This document shows, piece by piece, positions 26,603 to 36,664 of a stretch of 49,740 nt of DNA. Source of the stretch: Alphaproteobacteria bacterium (GTDB taxonomy: Bacteria; Pseudomonadota; Alphaproteobacteria; UBA8366). The stretch lies in assembly GCA_009377445.1 (NCBI GenBank), contig WHUA01000021.1, positions 1 through 49,740 on the forward strand, read 5' to 3'. How positions within the stretch are numbered: position 1 is the stretch's first letter; each line of letters opens with the position of its first letter. The notes below the pieces were generated by a model. It searched no databases. It worked only from the letters and a program-made list of their open reading frames with translations, and was not told the origin of the DNA. Both the position numbers and the translations under genes were made by a program.

Positions 26603-27343
26603 ATGACCCCGGCCGAGATACAGCGGCGCGTCGACGGCTTTCCTTTCTGGTATCACCGGATCGCGCTGCCGGGCGGCGTGGTGACGCCGGGCTTCAGCCC
26701 GCTGAACGTGAAGGCGTACGGCGTCCCGGACGACCTCTCCGGCAAGCGGGTCCTCGATGTCGGCGCGTGGGACGGGCATTGGACGTTCGAGGCGCTGCGG
26801 CGCGGCGCGCGCGAGGTCGTAGCCATCGACGATTTCTCCGACTTCCTCGGCAAGCTCGGCAAGACCGACCGGCGGGCGTGGGAAACCTTCGATTTCTGCC
26901 GCGAGGCGCTGGGCTACGATCCCGCCGTCTGCAAGCGCATCGAGATGAGCGTCTACGACGTCAGCGAGAGCCGGCTTGGCCGGTTCGACACCGTGTTCTT
27001 CTTCGGCACGCTCTACCATCTCCGCCATCCGCTGCTTGCATTGGACAAACTTGCCGCGGTCTGCGACGAAACGATCCTTGTCGAATCCCAGATTTGCGAC
27101 GACTACAGCGCCCATCGCGGCGGGCTCGGGCACGGTTATCCGGACCATCACATGGTCATGGAGTTCTTCCCCGCGGACGAGCTGGGCAGCAACGACACCA
27201 ACTGGTGGGCGCCGAGCCTGACGTGCTTGGGCCACATGGTCCGATCCTCCGGGTTCCGCTCGGTCGAGGCCTGGAAGCTGGTCAAGGGTTTGCCGCCGAA
27301 GATCGGCTACTGCCGAGGCTTCGCGCGGGGAACGCGGGTATAG
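26603..27343 (+). CDS. SAM-dependent methyltransferase (class I, DUF1698-like)
   Basis: The 246-residue protein has the SAM-binding motif RVLDVGAWDGHWTFEALRRG (near residues 48-67) and the acidic residue of VVAIDDFS. DTVFFFGTLYHLRHPLLALD is the motif IV region seen in CmoB-like and O-methyltransferase families. The N-terminal FPFWYHRIALPGGVVTPGFS also resembles tRNA (mo5U34)-methyltransferase-like proteins. The substrate is unknown. The adjacent glycosyltransferase 5 bases downstream suggests a joint role in glycan modification (inference). Confidence 0.8.
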   Translation: MTPAEIQRRVDGFPFWYHRIALPGGVVTPGFSPLNVKAYGVPDDLSGKRVLDVGAWDGHWTFEALRRGAREVVAIDDFSDFLGKLGKTDRRAWETFDFCREALGYDPAVCKRIEMSVYDVSESRLGRFDTVFFFGTLYHLRHPLLALDKLAAVCDETILVESQICDDYSAHRGGLGHGYPDHHMVMEFFPADELGSNDTNWWAPSLTCLGHMVRSSGFRSVEAWKLVKGLPPKIGYCRGFARGTRV

Positions 27344-27348
27344 CCGCT

Positions 27349-28482
27349 TTGCCACGGGGGCGGGAAGCTCGGATCGTTTGCGAGGGCTGGCGTTTTGTCC
27401 CGCAGTCCTTTGCCATAGTGAACCAGTTCCAGATTCTTGCGCTCCTCGATCTCGGCGCGGCCGTGACATTGCGCGACTGGCCGTACTGGGCGGATTGGGA
27501 GTCGGTCTACGGCATCCTGCCCGATGCCGACGAGGCGCGCCTGAAAGCGCTGACCGCGCCGGACCCAAATCCGGACGCGGTCATACGCGTCGCCGCGCCC
27601 TATGATTTCACGAAGGCTCCCGGCGTGCCGACGCTCGTCATGGTGACGTCGGAGACCGGGCGGATCCGCCCGGAGAGCGTTGCCGGCGGCATCCCGATCG
27701 GCAAGGCCGTGGCCGCGTCCGATGCCCTGATCTACACGCCGTCGCGCTGGTCCCGGGACGGGCTGATCGCCAACGGTATCCCTGGCGAGCGTATAACCGT
27801 CATCGGACATGGCGTGGATACGGCGCTCTGGCACCCGGCCGACGAAGCGGAGCGGCATTCCCTCCGACGGCGCTTCGGATGGGACGACGCGTTCGTGCTG
27901 CTCAATGTCGGCGCGATGACCGGCAACAAAGGGATCGATCTTCTGCTCGCCGGCTTCGCCCGGCTTCTTGAAACCTGCCCGCAGGCACGTCTCGTCCTGA
28001 AGGGGCTCGACGCCATCTTTCGCTCGCGAGACATGGTGGCGGCCCTGCTGAACCGGCTGCCTGCCGCAGACCGCGCCACCGTCGCGTCGCGGCTGACCTA
28101 TGTCGGCCACAGCGTTTCGCTCGCCGACCTCGCGACGCTTTTCCGGGCAGCGGATGCATACGTTTCGCCGTATCGCGGCGAAGGGTTCAACCTTCCCGTG
28201 CTGGAGGCGGCGGCTTCCGGGCTGCCCGTCATTTGCACGGACGGCGGCGCGACAGACGACTTTACCGGACCGGATTTCACCCTTCGGGTCGATGCGGCGC
28301 TCGACGAGGGCGCGCGGGTGCTGGAGCCGTTCCCGGACCACCTGCTCGCTCAGCTCCGGCGCTGCATCGAGGACGATGCCTGGCGCCGTGGCGCGCAGTC
28401 GGCCGGTCCGGCCTTCGTCGCGGCCGGCCATACCTGGCGACATACCGCGGCGGGACTGCTGCGTGCCGCAGGCCTCGCCTGA
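27349..28482 (+). CDS. Glycosyltransferase, GT4-like (GT-B fold)
   Basis: From the TTG at 27349 the product is 377 residues. The opening ARIVCEGWRFVPQSFAIVNQ matches a family of GT4-like transferases. The C-terminal donor site has LLNVGAMTGNKGIDLLLAGF and the EX7E motif in EGFNLPVLEAAASGLPVICT. There is no ATG near the conserved N-terminus; the alternative GTG at 27418 would remove EGWRF. Donor and acceptor are unknown. It probably works with the preceding methyltransferase. Confidence 0.82.
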   Translation: MPRGREARIVCEGWRFVPQSFAIVNQFQILALLDLGAAVTLRDWPYWADWESVYGILPDADEARLKALTAPDPNPDAVIRVAAPYDFTKAPGVPTLVMVTSETGRIRPESVAGGIPIGKAVAASDALIYTPSRWSRDGLIANGIPGERITVIGHGVDTALWHPADEAERHSLRRRFGWDDAFVLLNVGAMTGNKGIDLLLAGFARLLETCPQARLVLKGLDAIFRSRDMVAALLNRLPAADRATVASRLTYVGHSVSLADLATLFRAADAYVSPYRGEGFNLPVLEAAASGLPVICTDGGATDDFTGPDFTLRVDAALDEGARVLEPFPDHLLAQLRRCIEDDAWRRGAQSAGPAFVAAGHTWRHTAAGLLRAAGLA

Positions 28483-28580
28483 GCCTGGGGCCGGCACGGC
28501 GGCGTTCGCCCCTATCCATCTGTTGCTCCGACGCCATTTCGCCTAAAGTGCCCGCCAACGAACAAGGCGGAAGGGTGGAC

Positions 28581-30578
28581 GTGTTTTCGAAGATCTTGAT
28601 CGCGAACCGGGGCGAGATCGCCTGCCGGATCATCCGAACCGCGCGCCGGATGGGCATCAAGACGGTCGCCGTCTATTCCGAGGCGGACGCGCGGGCGCTG
28701 CACGTGCGGATGGCGGACGAGGCGGTTCCCATCGGGGCTGCGCCGGCGGCGCAGAGCTATCTCGTCGCTGATCGTATCGTAGCCGCGGCGAAGGAGAGCG
28801 GCGCGGACGCCGTCCATCCCGGCTTCGGTTTCCTGTCCGAGAACGCCGGCTTCGCCGAGCGGCTCGAGGCCGCGGGCATCGTCTTCATCGGCCCCAAGCC
28901 GAAGGCGATCGCCGCAATGGGCGACAAGATCGAGTCCAAGCGGATCGCCCAGAAGGCAGGCGTCAGCACGGTGCCGGGCCACACCGGCGTCGTGCCGGAC
29001 GTGGCCGCCGCGCTCCGCATCGCGGCCGAGGTCGGCTACCCGGTGATGATCAAGGCGTCTGCCGGCGGCGGCGGCAAAGGCATGCGCATCGCCCGCAACG
29101 AGGCGGAAACGCGCGAAGGCTTCACGCTCGCCCGCAGCGAGGCGAAGTCCAGCTTCGGCGACGATCGCGTGTTCATCGAGCGCTACATCGAGCAGCCGCG
29201 CCACATCGAGATCCAGGTGCTGGGCGACGGCCACGGCAACATCGTCCATCTCGGCGAGCGCGAATGCTCGATCCAGCGCCGCCATCAGAAAGTCATCGAG
29301 GAGGCGCCGTCGCCCTTCCTCGACGCCAAGACCCGCGCGGCGATGGGCGCGCAGGCCGTGGCGCTGGCGCGCGCCGTCGACTATCAGTCCGCCGGCACCG
29401 TGGAATTCATCGTCGACGGCAAGCGGAACTTCTATTTCCTCGAGATGAACACCCGCCTCCAGGTCGAGCATCCGGTGACCGAGTACGTTACCGGGCTCGA
29501 CCTCGTGGAGCAGATGATCCGCATCGCGGCGGGCGAGAGACTGGCCTTCGGCCAGAAGGACGTGAAGCTCGAAGGTTGGGCCATCGAGGCGCGCATCTAT
29601 GCCGAGGACCCGATGCGCAACTTCCTGCCGTCGACCGGCCGCCTCGTGCGCTATCGGGCGCCGGCGGAGAGCGACCACGTCAGGGTCGACAGCGGCGTGT
29701 TCGAGGGCGGCGAGATTTCGATGTTCTACGATCCCATGATCGCGAAGCTGGTCGCCGGCGGGGCGACGCGCGCCGAAGCCATCGCGCGCATGCGGGACGC
29801 GCTGGACGCGTTCTACGTCCGCGGCATCTCGCACAACATTCCGTTCCTGGCGTCGGTCCTTGGCCATCCGCGCTTCGTCGAAGGAAGGCTCTCCACCGCC
29901 TTCATCGCCGACGAATATCCGGACGGGCTGCGCCCGCGCCCGCTGACCGATTGCGAGCGTCTGCATGTGCTGGCCGTGGCGGGCGCGTTGCAGGAGCGCG
30001 AGACGGCGCGGCGCGGCGGGATATCCGGCCGGGTGCGCCCGGCCGGGCGCGGCGAGCCGACGAGCTGGATCATCCGCACCGGCGGCGAGGCGTATCGGGC
30101 CGAGCTTCAACCGCTGCCGGAGGGTTGCCGGGTAGCGCTCTGGGAACAAGGAAAGAAGCGGGACTGCGACGTCGCCCACGGCTGGAAGCCCGGCGACCCG
30201 CTGTTCCGCGGCCTCGTCGGCGGCGAGCCGGTCTGCGTCCAGGTCGACCGTCACGGCATCGGCTGGCGCCTGTCGCACATGGGCATCCAGGCGGAGGTGC
30301 AGGTGCTGTCCCCGCGCACGGCCGAGCTCGCCCGGCGCATGCCGGAGAAGGCGCCGCCCGACCTGTCGCGCTTCCTGCTGTCGCCGATGCCGGGCCTGTT
30401 GCTGCGCCTCGCGGTGGCCGAGGGCGACAGCGTGAAGGCGGGCGAAGAGCTTGCCGTGGTCGAGGCGATGAAGATGGAGAACGTGCTGCGCGCCGAGCGC
30501 GACGGCGTGATCAAGACGATCCATGCCGAGGCGGGCGAAAGCCTCGCCGTCGACCAGCCGATCCTGGAATTCGAGTAG
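28581..30578 (+). CDS. pccA: Propionyl-CoA carboxylase alpha subunit (biotin carboxylase + BCCP)
   Basis: This 665-residue protein carries biotin carboxylase (FSKILIANRGEIACRIIRTA; ATP loop ASAGGGGKGMRIARNE; EMNTRLQVEHPVTE) and a C-terminal biotinyl domain with EAMKMEN, biotin on Lys631. A middle BT domain between them is what docks PCC beta. It makes carboxybiotin from ATP and bicarbonate for PccB. GTG 28581 is preferred, with GGAAGGG just upstream; a GTG 6 bases earlier is in frame. The 98-base gap before it may hold a separate weak promoter (TTGCTC/TAAAGT, 15 bases apart). Confidence 0.93.
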   Translation: MFSKILIANRGEIACRIIRTARRMGIKTVAVYSEADARALHVRMADEAVPIGAAPAAQSYLVADRIVAAAKESGADAVHPGFGFLSENAGFAERLEAAGIVFIGPKPKAIAAMGDKIESKRIAQKAGVSTVPGHTGVVPDVAAALRIAAEVGYPVMIKASAGGGGKGMRIARNEAETREGFTLARSEAKSSFGDDRVFIERYIEQPRHIEIQVLGDGHGNIVHLGERECSIQRRHQKVIEEAPSPFLDAKTRAAMGAQAVALARAVDYQSAGTVEFIVDGKRNFYFLEMNTRLQVEHPVTEYVTGLDLVEQMIRIAAGERLAFGQKDVKLEGWAIEARIYAEDPMRNFLPSTGRLVRYRAPAESDHVRVDSGVFEGGEISMFYDPMIAKLVAGGATRAEAIARMRDALDAFYVRGISHNIPFLASVLGHPRFVEGRLSTAFIADEYPDGLRPRPLTDCERLHVLAVAGALQERETARRGGISGRVRPAGRGEPTSWIIRTGGEAYRAELQPLPEGCRVALWEQGKKRDCDVAHGWKPGDPLFRGLVGGEPVCVQVDRHGIGWRLSHMGIQAEVQVLSPRTAELARRMPEKAPPDLSRFLLSPMPGLLLRLAVAEGDSVKAGEELAVVEAMKMENVLRAERDGVIKTIHAEAGESLAVDQPILEFE

Positions 30579-30584
30579 GACGGA

Positions 30585-30860
30585 ATGGCGGATCGCGCCG
30601 TCAGGCTGATCGTCGAGGGCCGGGTGCAGGGCGTCGGTTTCCGTTACTGGACGGCGCAGGAAGCGACACGCCGCGGCCTCGACGGCTGGGTGCGCAACCT
30701 GCCGGACGGCTCGGTCGAAGCCCTGATCGCGGGACCGGAGGACGCGGTCGCGTCGATGATCGAGGCCTGCCGGCGGGGTCCCTCGATGGCCGCCGTCCGG
30801 GCCGTCCACGAACACGCCGCGGCGCCACCCGGCGCGCCCGGCTTCCGGCAGGTGGGGTAG
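30585..30860 (+). CDS. acyP: Acylphosphatase
   Basis: This 91-residue enzyme hydrolyses acyl phosphates. The signature VEGRVQGVGFRYWTAQEATR carries the catalytic Arg of GFRYW, and LDGWVRNLPDGSVEALIAGP contains the catalytic Asn of VRNLPDG. It starts 6 bases after pccA and likely shares its transcript, a linkage also seen in related genomes. Confidence 0.94.
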   Translation: MADRAVRLIVEGRVQGVGFRYWTAQEATRRGLDGWVRNLPDGSVEALIAGPEDAVASMIEACRRGPSMAAVRAVHEHAAAPPGAPGFRQVG

Positions 30861-30888
30861 GGCGTCACCGTCGGAATCACCTACTTCT

Positions 30889-30999
30889 CCCTCCCCCCTT
30901 GCGGGGGAGGGCCGGGGTGGGGGGAGCTTCGACATAGCATGCGAGCATGGCTACAGCGTGCTTACCCCCCGCCTAAATCCTCCCCCGCAAGGGGGAGGA
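30889..30999. repeat. Inverted pair of C/G-rich hairpins (REPIN-like)
   Basis: Hairpin A: 30889-30897 pairs with 30903-30911 (CCCTCCCCC/GGGGGAGGG, loop CTTGC). Hairpin B: 30978-30986 pairs with 30991-30999 (TCCTCCCCC/GGGGGAGGA, loop GCAA). The flanks (GGGGTGGGGGG after A, CCCCCC before B) are complementary, so A and B are two copies of one element facing each other. It sits between convergent genes acyP and the esterase, where it may also end both transcripts. Confidence 0.8.
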
Positions 31000-31019
31000 C
31001 TTTGTAAGGTGCCTGCTCC

Positions 31020-31925
31020 TCACCGCTTACCCACGACGATCTCCGCCGCCGTGCCGGCCATCTTGGCGTTGTCGTGGCCGAGGTCGGGCACCAGGACCAG
31101 GCGCCAGTTGAATGGGGTCTTCAGCGTCTCCGACGCGCGTTTCGCCGCCTCGAAATAGTACTTCCCGCGGTCGAGACGCGTCGCGCCCTGCTGCATCGCC
31201 TCCGGCGTCTTCCGGAAATTGGGGTCCTGCACGACATCCGCCTCGCCGAGCAGGATGACGACCTTTTTCGCCAACGCTCCCTTCAGTTTGCTGGGCGGCA
31301 GCCCTGTCTGGCCGAGACCGTAGGGGAAGGTTTCGACTTCCGCCGGCAGCGTATACCAGCCGGCGTTCGCCGCCAGCGCGGCGTCCACCTTCGGGCCGCC
31401 GGTGAAGGTCATGTAGCGGTGGACGAACTGCGCGCCGGCGGATTGGCCGAAGATCGCGAAGGTCGTCCGCGCGCTGCCGGCCGACCGGCGGACGCTGTCG
31501 AAAATCCGGTCGATGACCGGGAAGGACCAGGCGCTTTCGGGTAGGGGCTCGAGCGTTCCGCCTGGACCGCGCCGCACGACGTTGCCGAGATTGTAGGCCC
31601 AGGACTTCGGGAAATTCTCATTGCTGAATTCCGGCGCGACGATCAGCAGGCCGTGGCGCTCCGCCAGCGCGATCCAGTTGTCGCGGTACTCGCCGGCATT
31701 GCGCTTGACGCCATGCATGACGAAAAGGATCTGCGTCTCCGGGCCGTAGGTATTCGGCCGGTAATAGAAGACGCGAAGCGTCTTGCCCGTCGCAGATTTC
31801 GGATCGTCGAACAGGAAGCTTCCCGCGCCCTGGCCGATGACGGGCGGCTCGCCCGCTGTTGCGGCGCCTCCGGCGAAGAGGAAGGCGAGGAGGAAAACGG
31901 CGGCAAGCGGGCGATGTGTTTTCAT
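31020..31925 (-). CDS. Secreted alpha/beta hydrolase, PHB depolymerase-like esterase
   Basis: The 301-residue protein has a signal peptide (AAVFLLAFLFAGGAATAGE) and an alpha/beta-hydrolase fold. LFVMHGVKRNAGEYRDNW is the oxyanion region, IFGQSAGAQFVHRYM holds the nucleophile Ser162, and VPDLGHDNAKMA the likely catalytic His. The layout resembles poly(3-hydroxybutyrate) depolymerase-like and feruloyl-esterase-like secreted enzymes; the substrate is not certain. The start overlaps the lipB stop (ATGA), so both are co-transcribed on the - strand. Confidence 0.78.
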   Translation of the reverse strand: MKTHRPLAAVFLLAFLFAGGAATAGEPPVIGQGAGSFLFDDPKSATGKTLRVFYYRPNTYGPETQILFVMHGVKRNAGEYRDNWIALAERHGLLIVAPEFSNENFPKSWAYNLGNVVRRGPGGTLEPLPESAWSFPVIDRIFDSVRRSAGSARTTFAIFGQSAGAQFVHRYMTFTGGPKVDAALAANAGWYTLPAEVETFPYGLGQTGLPPSKLKGALAKKVVILLGEADVVQDPNFRKTPEAMQQGATRLDRGKYYFEAAKRASETLKTPFNWRLVLVPDLGHDNAKMAGTAAEIVVGKR

Positions 31926-32611
31926 GGGGCGGGGCACTCGCCGAACACCTCGGCGAAGCTCTCCTTCAGGGCGACGTCGAGATCGGACATGGTCACCGGC
32001 AGGCCGAGATCCACCAGCGATGTCACGCCGTAGTTTTCGCCGCCGATGCCGCAGGGGACGATGCCGGAGAAATGCTCGAGGTCGGGCTCGACGTTGATGG
32101 CGATGCCGTGGAAGCTGACCCAGCGCCGGATGCGCACGCCGATGGCGGCGATCTTGTCCTCCCGGCCGCCGCCCCGCGCCACCCAGATGCCGATGCGGTC
32201 GCCGCGCCGCTCGCCCTTCACGTTGAACCGGTCGAGCGCGCGGATGATCCAATCCTCCAGGTCGCAGACATAGCGGCGGACGTCCTGCCCCCGCCGCTTG
32301 AGGTCGAGCATGACGTAGCACACCCGCTGGCCCGGCCCGTGATAGGTGAACTGGCCGCCCCGGCCCGTGCGGTGCACCGGGAAACGGCCCGCCGCCAGCA
32401 GGTCTTCGTCCCGCGCGCTGGTGCCCGCGGTATAGAGCGGCGGGTGCTCCAGCAGCCAGACCATCTGCGGCGCCCGGCCGGCGACGATTGCGGCGACCCG
32501 GCGCTCCATCCCGGCGACGGCCGCCTCATAAGGGACAAGGCTGTCGTCGACGCGCCATTCGACGCCCAGCGGCGGGGCCGAGTCTGTGTTTATGGGCAAG
32601 GTGTTATGCAT
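31922..32611 (-). CDS. lipB: Octanoyltransferase LipB
   Basis: This 229-residue enzyme moves octanoyl groups from acyl carrier protein to lipoyl domains. It has RTGRGGQFTYHGPGQRVCYV, the catalytic Lys in DKIAAIGVRI, and the catalytic Cys in SGIVPCGIGG. The ATG at 32611 (MHNTLPINTDSAPP) is chosen: a longer frame runs upstream antisense to tRNA-Leu and cannot be right. AAGGG is immediately before the ATG, so the ribosome-binding site is poorly placed. Confidence 0.93.
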   Translation of the reverse strand: MHNTLPINTDSAPPLGVEWRVDDSLVPYEAAVAGMERRVAAIVAGRAPQMVWLLEHPPLYTAGTSARDEDLLAAGRFPVHRTGRGGQFTYHGPGQRVCYVMLDLKRRGQDVRRYVCDLEDWIIRALDRFNVKGERRGDRIGIWVARGGGREDKIAAIGVRIRRWVSFHGIAINVEPDLEHFSGIVPCGIGGENYGVTSLVDLGLPVTMSDLDVALKESFAEVFGECPAP

Positions 32612-32662
32612 CCCTTGATAACGTCCCCGGCTTCTGCTATCCCCCGCGTCGTCAAGCTGTTC

Positions 32663-32691
32663 TTCGAACAACGCGGCCATAGCCCTATTAT
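32663..32691 (+). promoter_or_regulatory. Candidate promoter of tRNA-Leu, within inverted repeats
   Basis: TTCGAA (32663-32668) and TATTAT (32686-32691) are 17 bases apart, placing a start near 32698, 26 bases before the tRNA. The -35 region lies in a palindrome TGTTC-TTC-GAACA. The -10 box overlaps GGCCATA (32675-32681) / TATGGCC (32689-32695). The palindromes may be operator sites or chance. Confidence 0.4.
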
Positions 32692-32723
32692 GGCCGGTCT
32701 GGCAAGGAGAGCGCAGCAAATAT

Positions 32724-32810
32724 GCGGTCGTGGCGGAATTGGTAGACGCGCAGCGTTGAGGTCGCTGTGGTGGAAACACCGTGGAAGTTCGAGTCTTCTC
32801 GACCGCACCA
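32724..32810 (+). tRNA. tRNA-Leu (anticodon GAG)
   Basis: Acceptor stem GCGGTCG (32724-32730) pairs with CGACCGC (32800-32806), with discriminator A and an encoded CCA end. The anticodon stem CAGCG/CGCTG encloses the loop TTGAGGT, giving anticodon GAG (32758-32760) for CUC/CUU codons. A long variable arm (GGTG-GAAA-CACC) and the T loop TTCGAGT confirm a class II leucine tRNA. All arms are intact. Confidence 0.97.
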
Positions 32811-32817
32811 ATTCAGG

Positions 32818-32846
32818 AGGCCCGCTGAACCGACAGCGGGCCTTTT
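32818..32846 (+). terminator. Intrinsic terminator after tRNA-Leu
   Basis: GGCCCGCTG (32819-32827) pairs with CAGCGGGCC (32834-32842) around a 6-base loop, followed by TTTT. An extra A-T pair extends the stem. It begins 8 bases after the tRNA CCA end and would terminate a monocistronic tRNA transcript. Confidence 0.88.
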
Positions 32847-32936
32847 CACTTTCTGGCCGACCTTCGCCGCCTGGGCCGCAGACGATGGGGCCGCCGCCGA
32901 AGGGGCCGTAACGCCGCAGAAGCCCGAGGATGCGCC

Positions 32937-35228
<2,292 letters not shown>

Positions 35229-35247
35229 GCGCCGGGCAGGGATCGCC

Positions 35248-36639
35248 ATGACGGATGCCCAGGGACCGGCGCCGGAGGAACGGGACGAGCTCGAAGGCCT
35301 GTACGGCGCGACCGAGGCGGTGGTGCGCGAGATCCGCAAGGCGCTCGCGGAGAATCATCCCGAAGCCGTAGGCGAACTCGTCAGGCCCTTTCACGCCGCC
35401 GATCTTGCCGACCTGTTCGAGCAGCTCAACACCGAAGAGCGGGCCATGCTCGTCTCGCTCGTCGGCACGGACGTCGATCCGGAATTCTTCAGCTATCTCG
35501 ACTACGCGGTGCGCGAGGACGTCATCGACGACCTCGATACGGAGCAGCTCGCCACTGTCGTCCAGGAGCTGGATACGGACGATGCCATCGACCTGATCGA
35601 AGACCTGGATGCGGAAGATCAGGCAGAGCTGCTGCAGGCGATTCCGGCCGAAGACCGGGCGCTCTACGAAGACGCGCTGCGCTACCCCGAAGACAGCGCG
35701 GCGCGCCTGATGAACCGCGAGGTCGCGACCGTGCCCTCGTTCTGGTCGGTCGGCCAGACCATCGATTACATGCGCTCGGACGCCGAGCTGCCATCCACCT
35801 TCTACGACATCTATATCATCGACCCGAGCCACCGCCCGATCGGCGCGCTGCCGGTCAGCCGGCTCCTGCGCACGGACCGGCCGGTGCCGGTATCCGAGAT
35901 CATGAGCACCGACCTCAAGATCATCCCGGCCACGATGGATCAGGAAGATGTCGCCTTCCTGTTCCGCCAGTACGGCCTCGCCTCGGCGCCTGTGGTCGAC
36001 GATTCGGACCGGCTGATCGGGGTCATCACCGTCGACGACGTCGTGGACGTCATCGAGGAGGAGCACGAGGAAGACATCCTCAAGCTCGGCGGCGTCAGCG
36101 AGGACGACCTTTACCACGCCGTGGTCGGCACGACGCTCGCGCGGTTCCCTTGGCTGTTGCTCAACCTGGCGACGGCTTTCATTGCGGCCAACGTCATCGG
36201 CCTTTTCGACGCGTCGATCGAGAAGGTGGTGGCCCTGGCGGTCCTGATGCCGATCGTGGCCTCGATGGGCGGCAATGCCGGGACGCAGACGCTCACCATC
36301 GCGGTGCGGGCGCTCGCCGTGAAGGAGCTGACGCCGGCAAACGCGCTGCGCATCATCTTCAAGGAGGTGTTCGTCGGCAGCATCAACGGCGTCGTGTTCG
36401 CCATCCTGGTGGGGTTGGCGGCGTGGCTGTGGTTCGGCAATCCGCTCATCGGCGCCGTCATCGGCGCGGCGATGATCATCAATCTGATGGTGGCGGCGCT
36501 TGCGGGGATATTGATTCCGCTGACCATGGACAAAATCGGCGCGGATCCGGCCGTGGGCTCATCCGTCTTCGTGACGACCATCACCGACGTGGTGGGATTT
36601 TTCTCGTTTCTCGGGCTGGCGACCATCGTCCTGCTGTAG
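35248..36639 (+). CDS. mgtE: Magnesium transporter MgtE
   Basis: The 463-residue channel-like Mg2+ transporter has the acidic cytosolic N-domain (HAADLADLFEQLNTEERAML), tandem CBS domains (about residues 140-260, with VSEIMSTDLKIIPATMDQED) that close the pore when Mg2+ is high, and a membrane domain of five helices with PIVASMGGNAGTQTLTIAVR, the conserved pore segment. The ATG at 35248 follows CAGGGA; a longer frame reaches back into maeB. The Asp/Glu-rich N-half fits Mg2+ sensing. Confidence 0.94.
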   Translation: MTDAQGPAPEERDELEGLYGATEAVVREIRKALAENHPEAVGELVRPFHAADLADLFEQLNTEERAMLVSLVGTDVDPEFFSYLDYAVREDVIDDLDTEQLATVVQELDTDDAIDLIEDLDAEDQAELLQAIPAEDRALYEDALRYPEDSAARLMNREVATVPSFWSVGQTIDYMRSDAELPSTFYDIYIIDPSHRPIGALPVSRLLRTDRPVPVSEIMSTDLKIIPATMDQEDVAFLFRQYGLASAPVVDDSDRLIGVITVDDVVDVIEEEHEEDILKLGGVSEDDLYHAVVGTTLARFPWLLLNLATAFIAANVIGLFDASIEKVVALAVLMPIVASMGGNAGTQTLTIAVRALAVKELTPANALRIIFKEVFVGSINGVVFAILVGLAAWLWFGNPLIGAVIGAAMIINLMVAALAGILIPLTMDKIGADPAVGSSVFVTTITDVVGFFSFLGLATIVLL

Positions 36640-36664
36640 ACTGCGGGGGACGGAGGAAGCGATC

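Noticed and set aside
32658..32672. LexA-type SOS box in TGTTC-TTC-GAACA
   Set aside because: Alphaproteobacterial LexA sites are direct repeats GTTC-N7-GTTC, and Bacillus-type sites have a different arm order and spacing.
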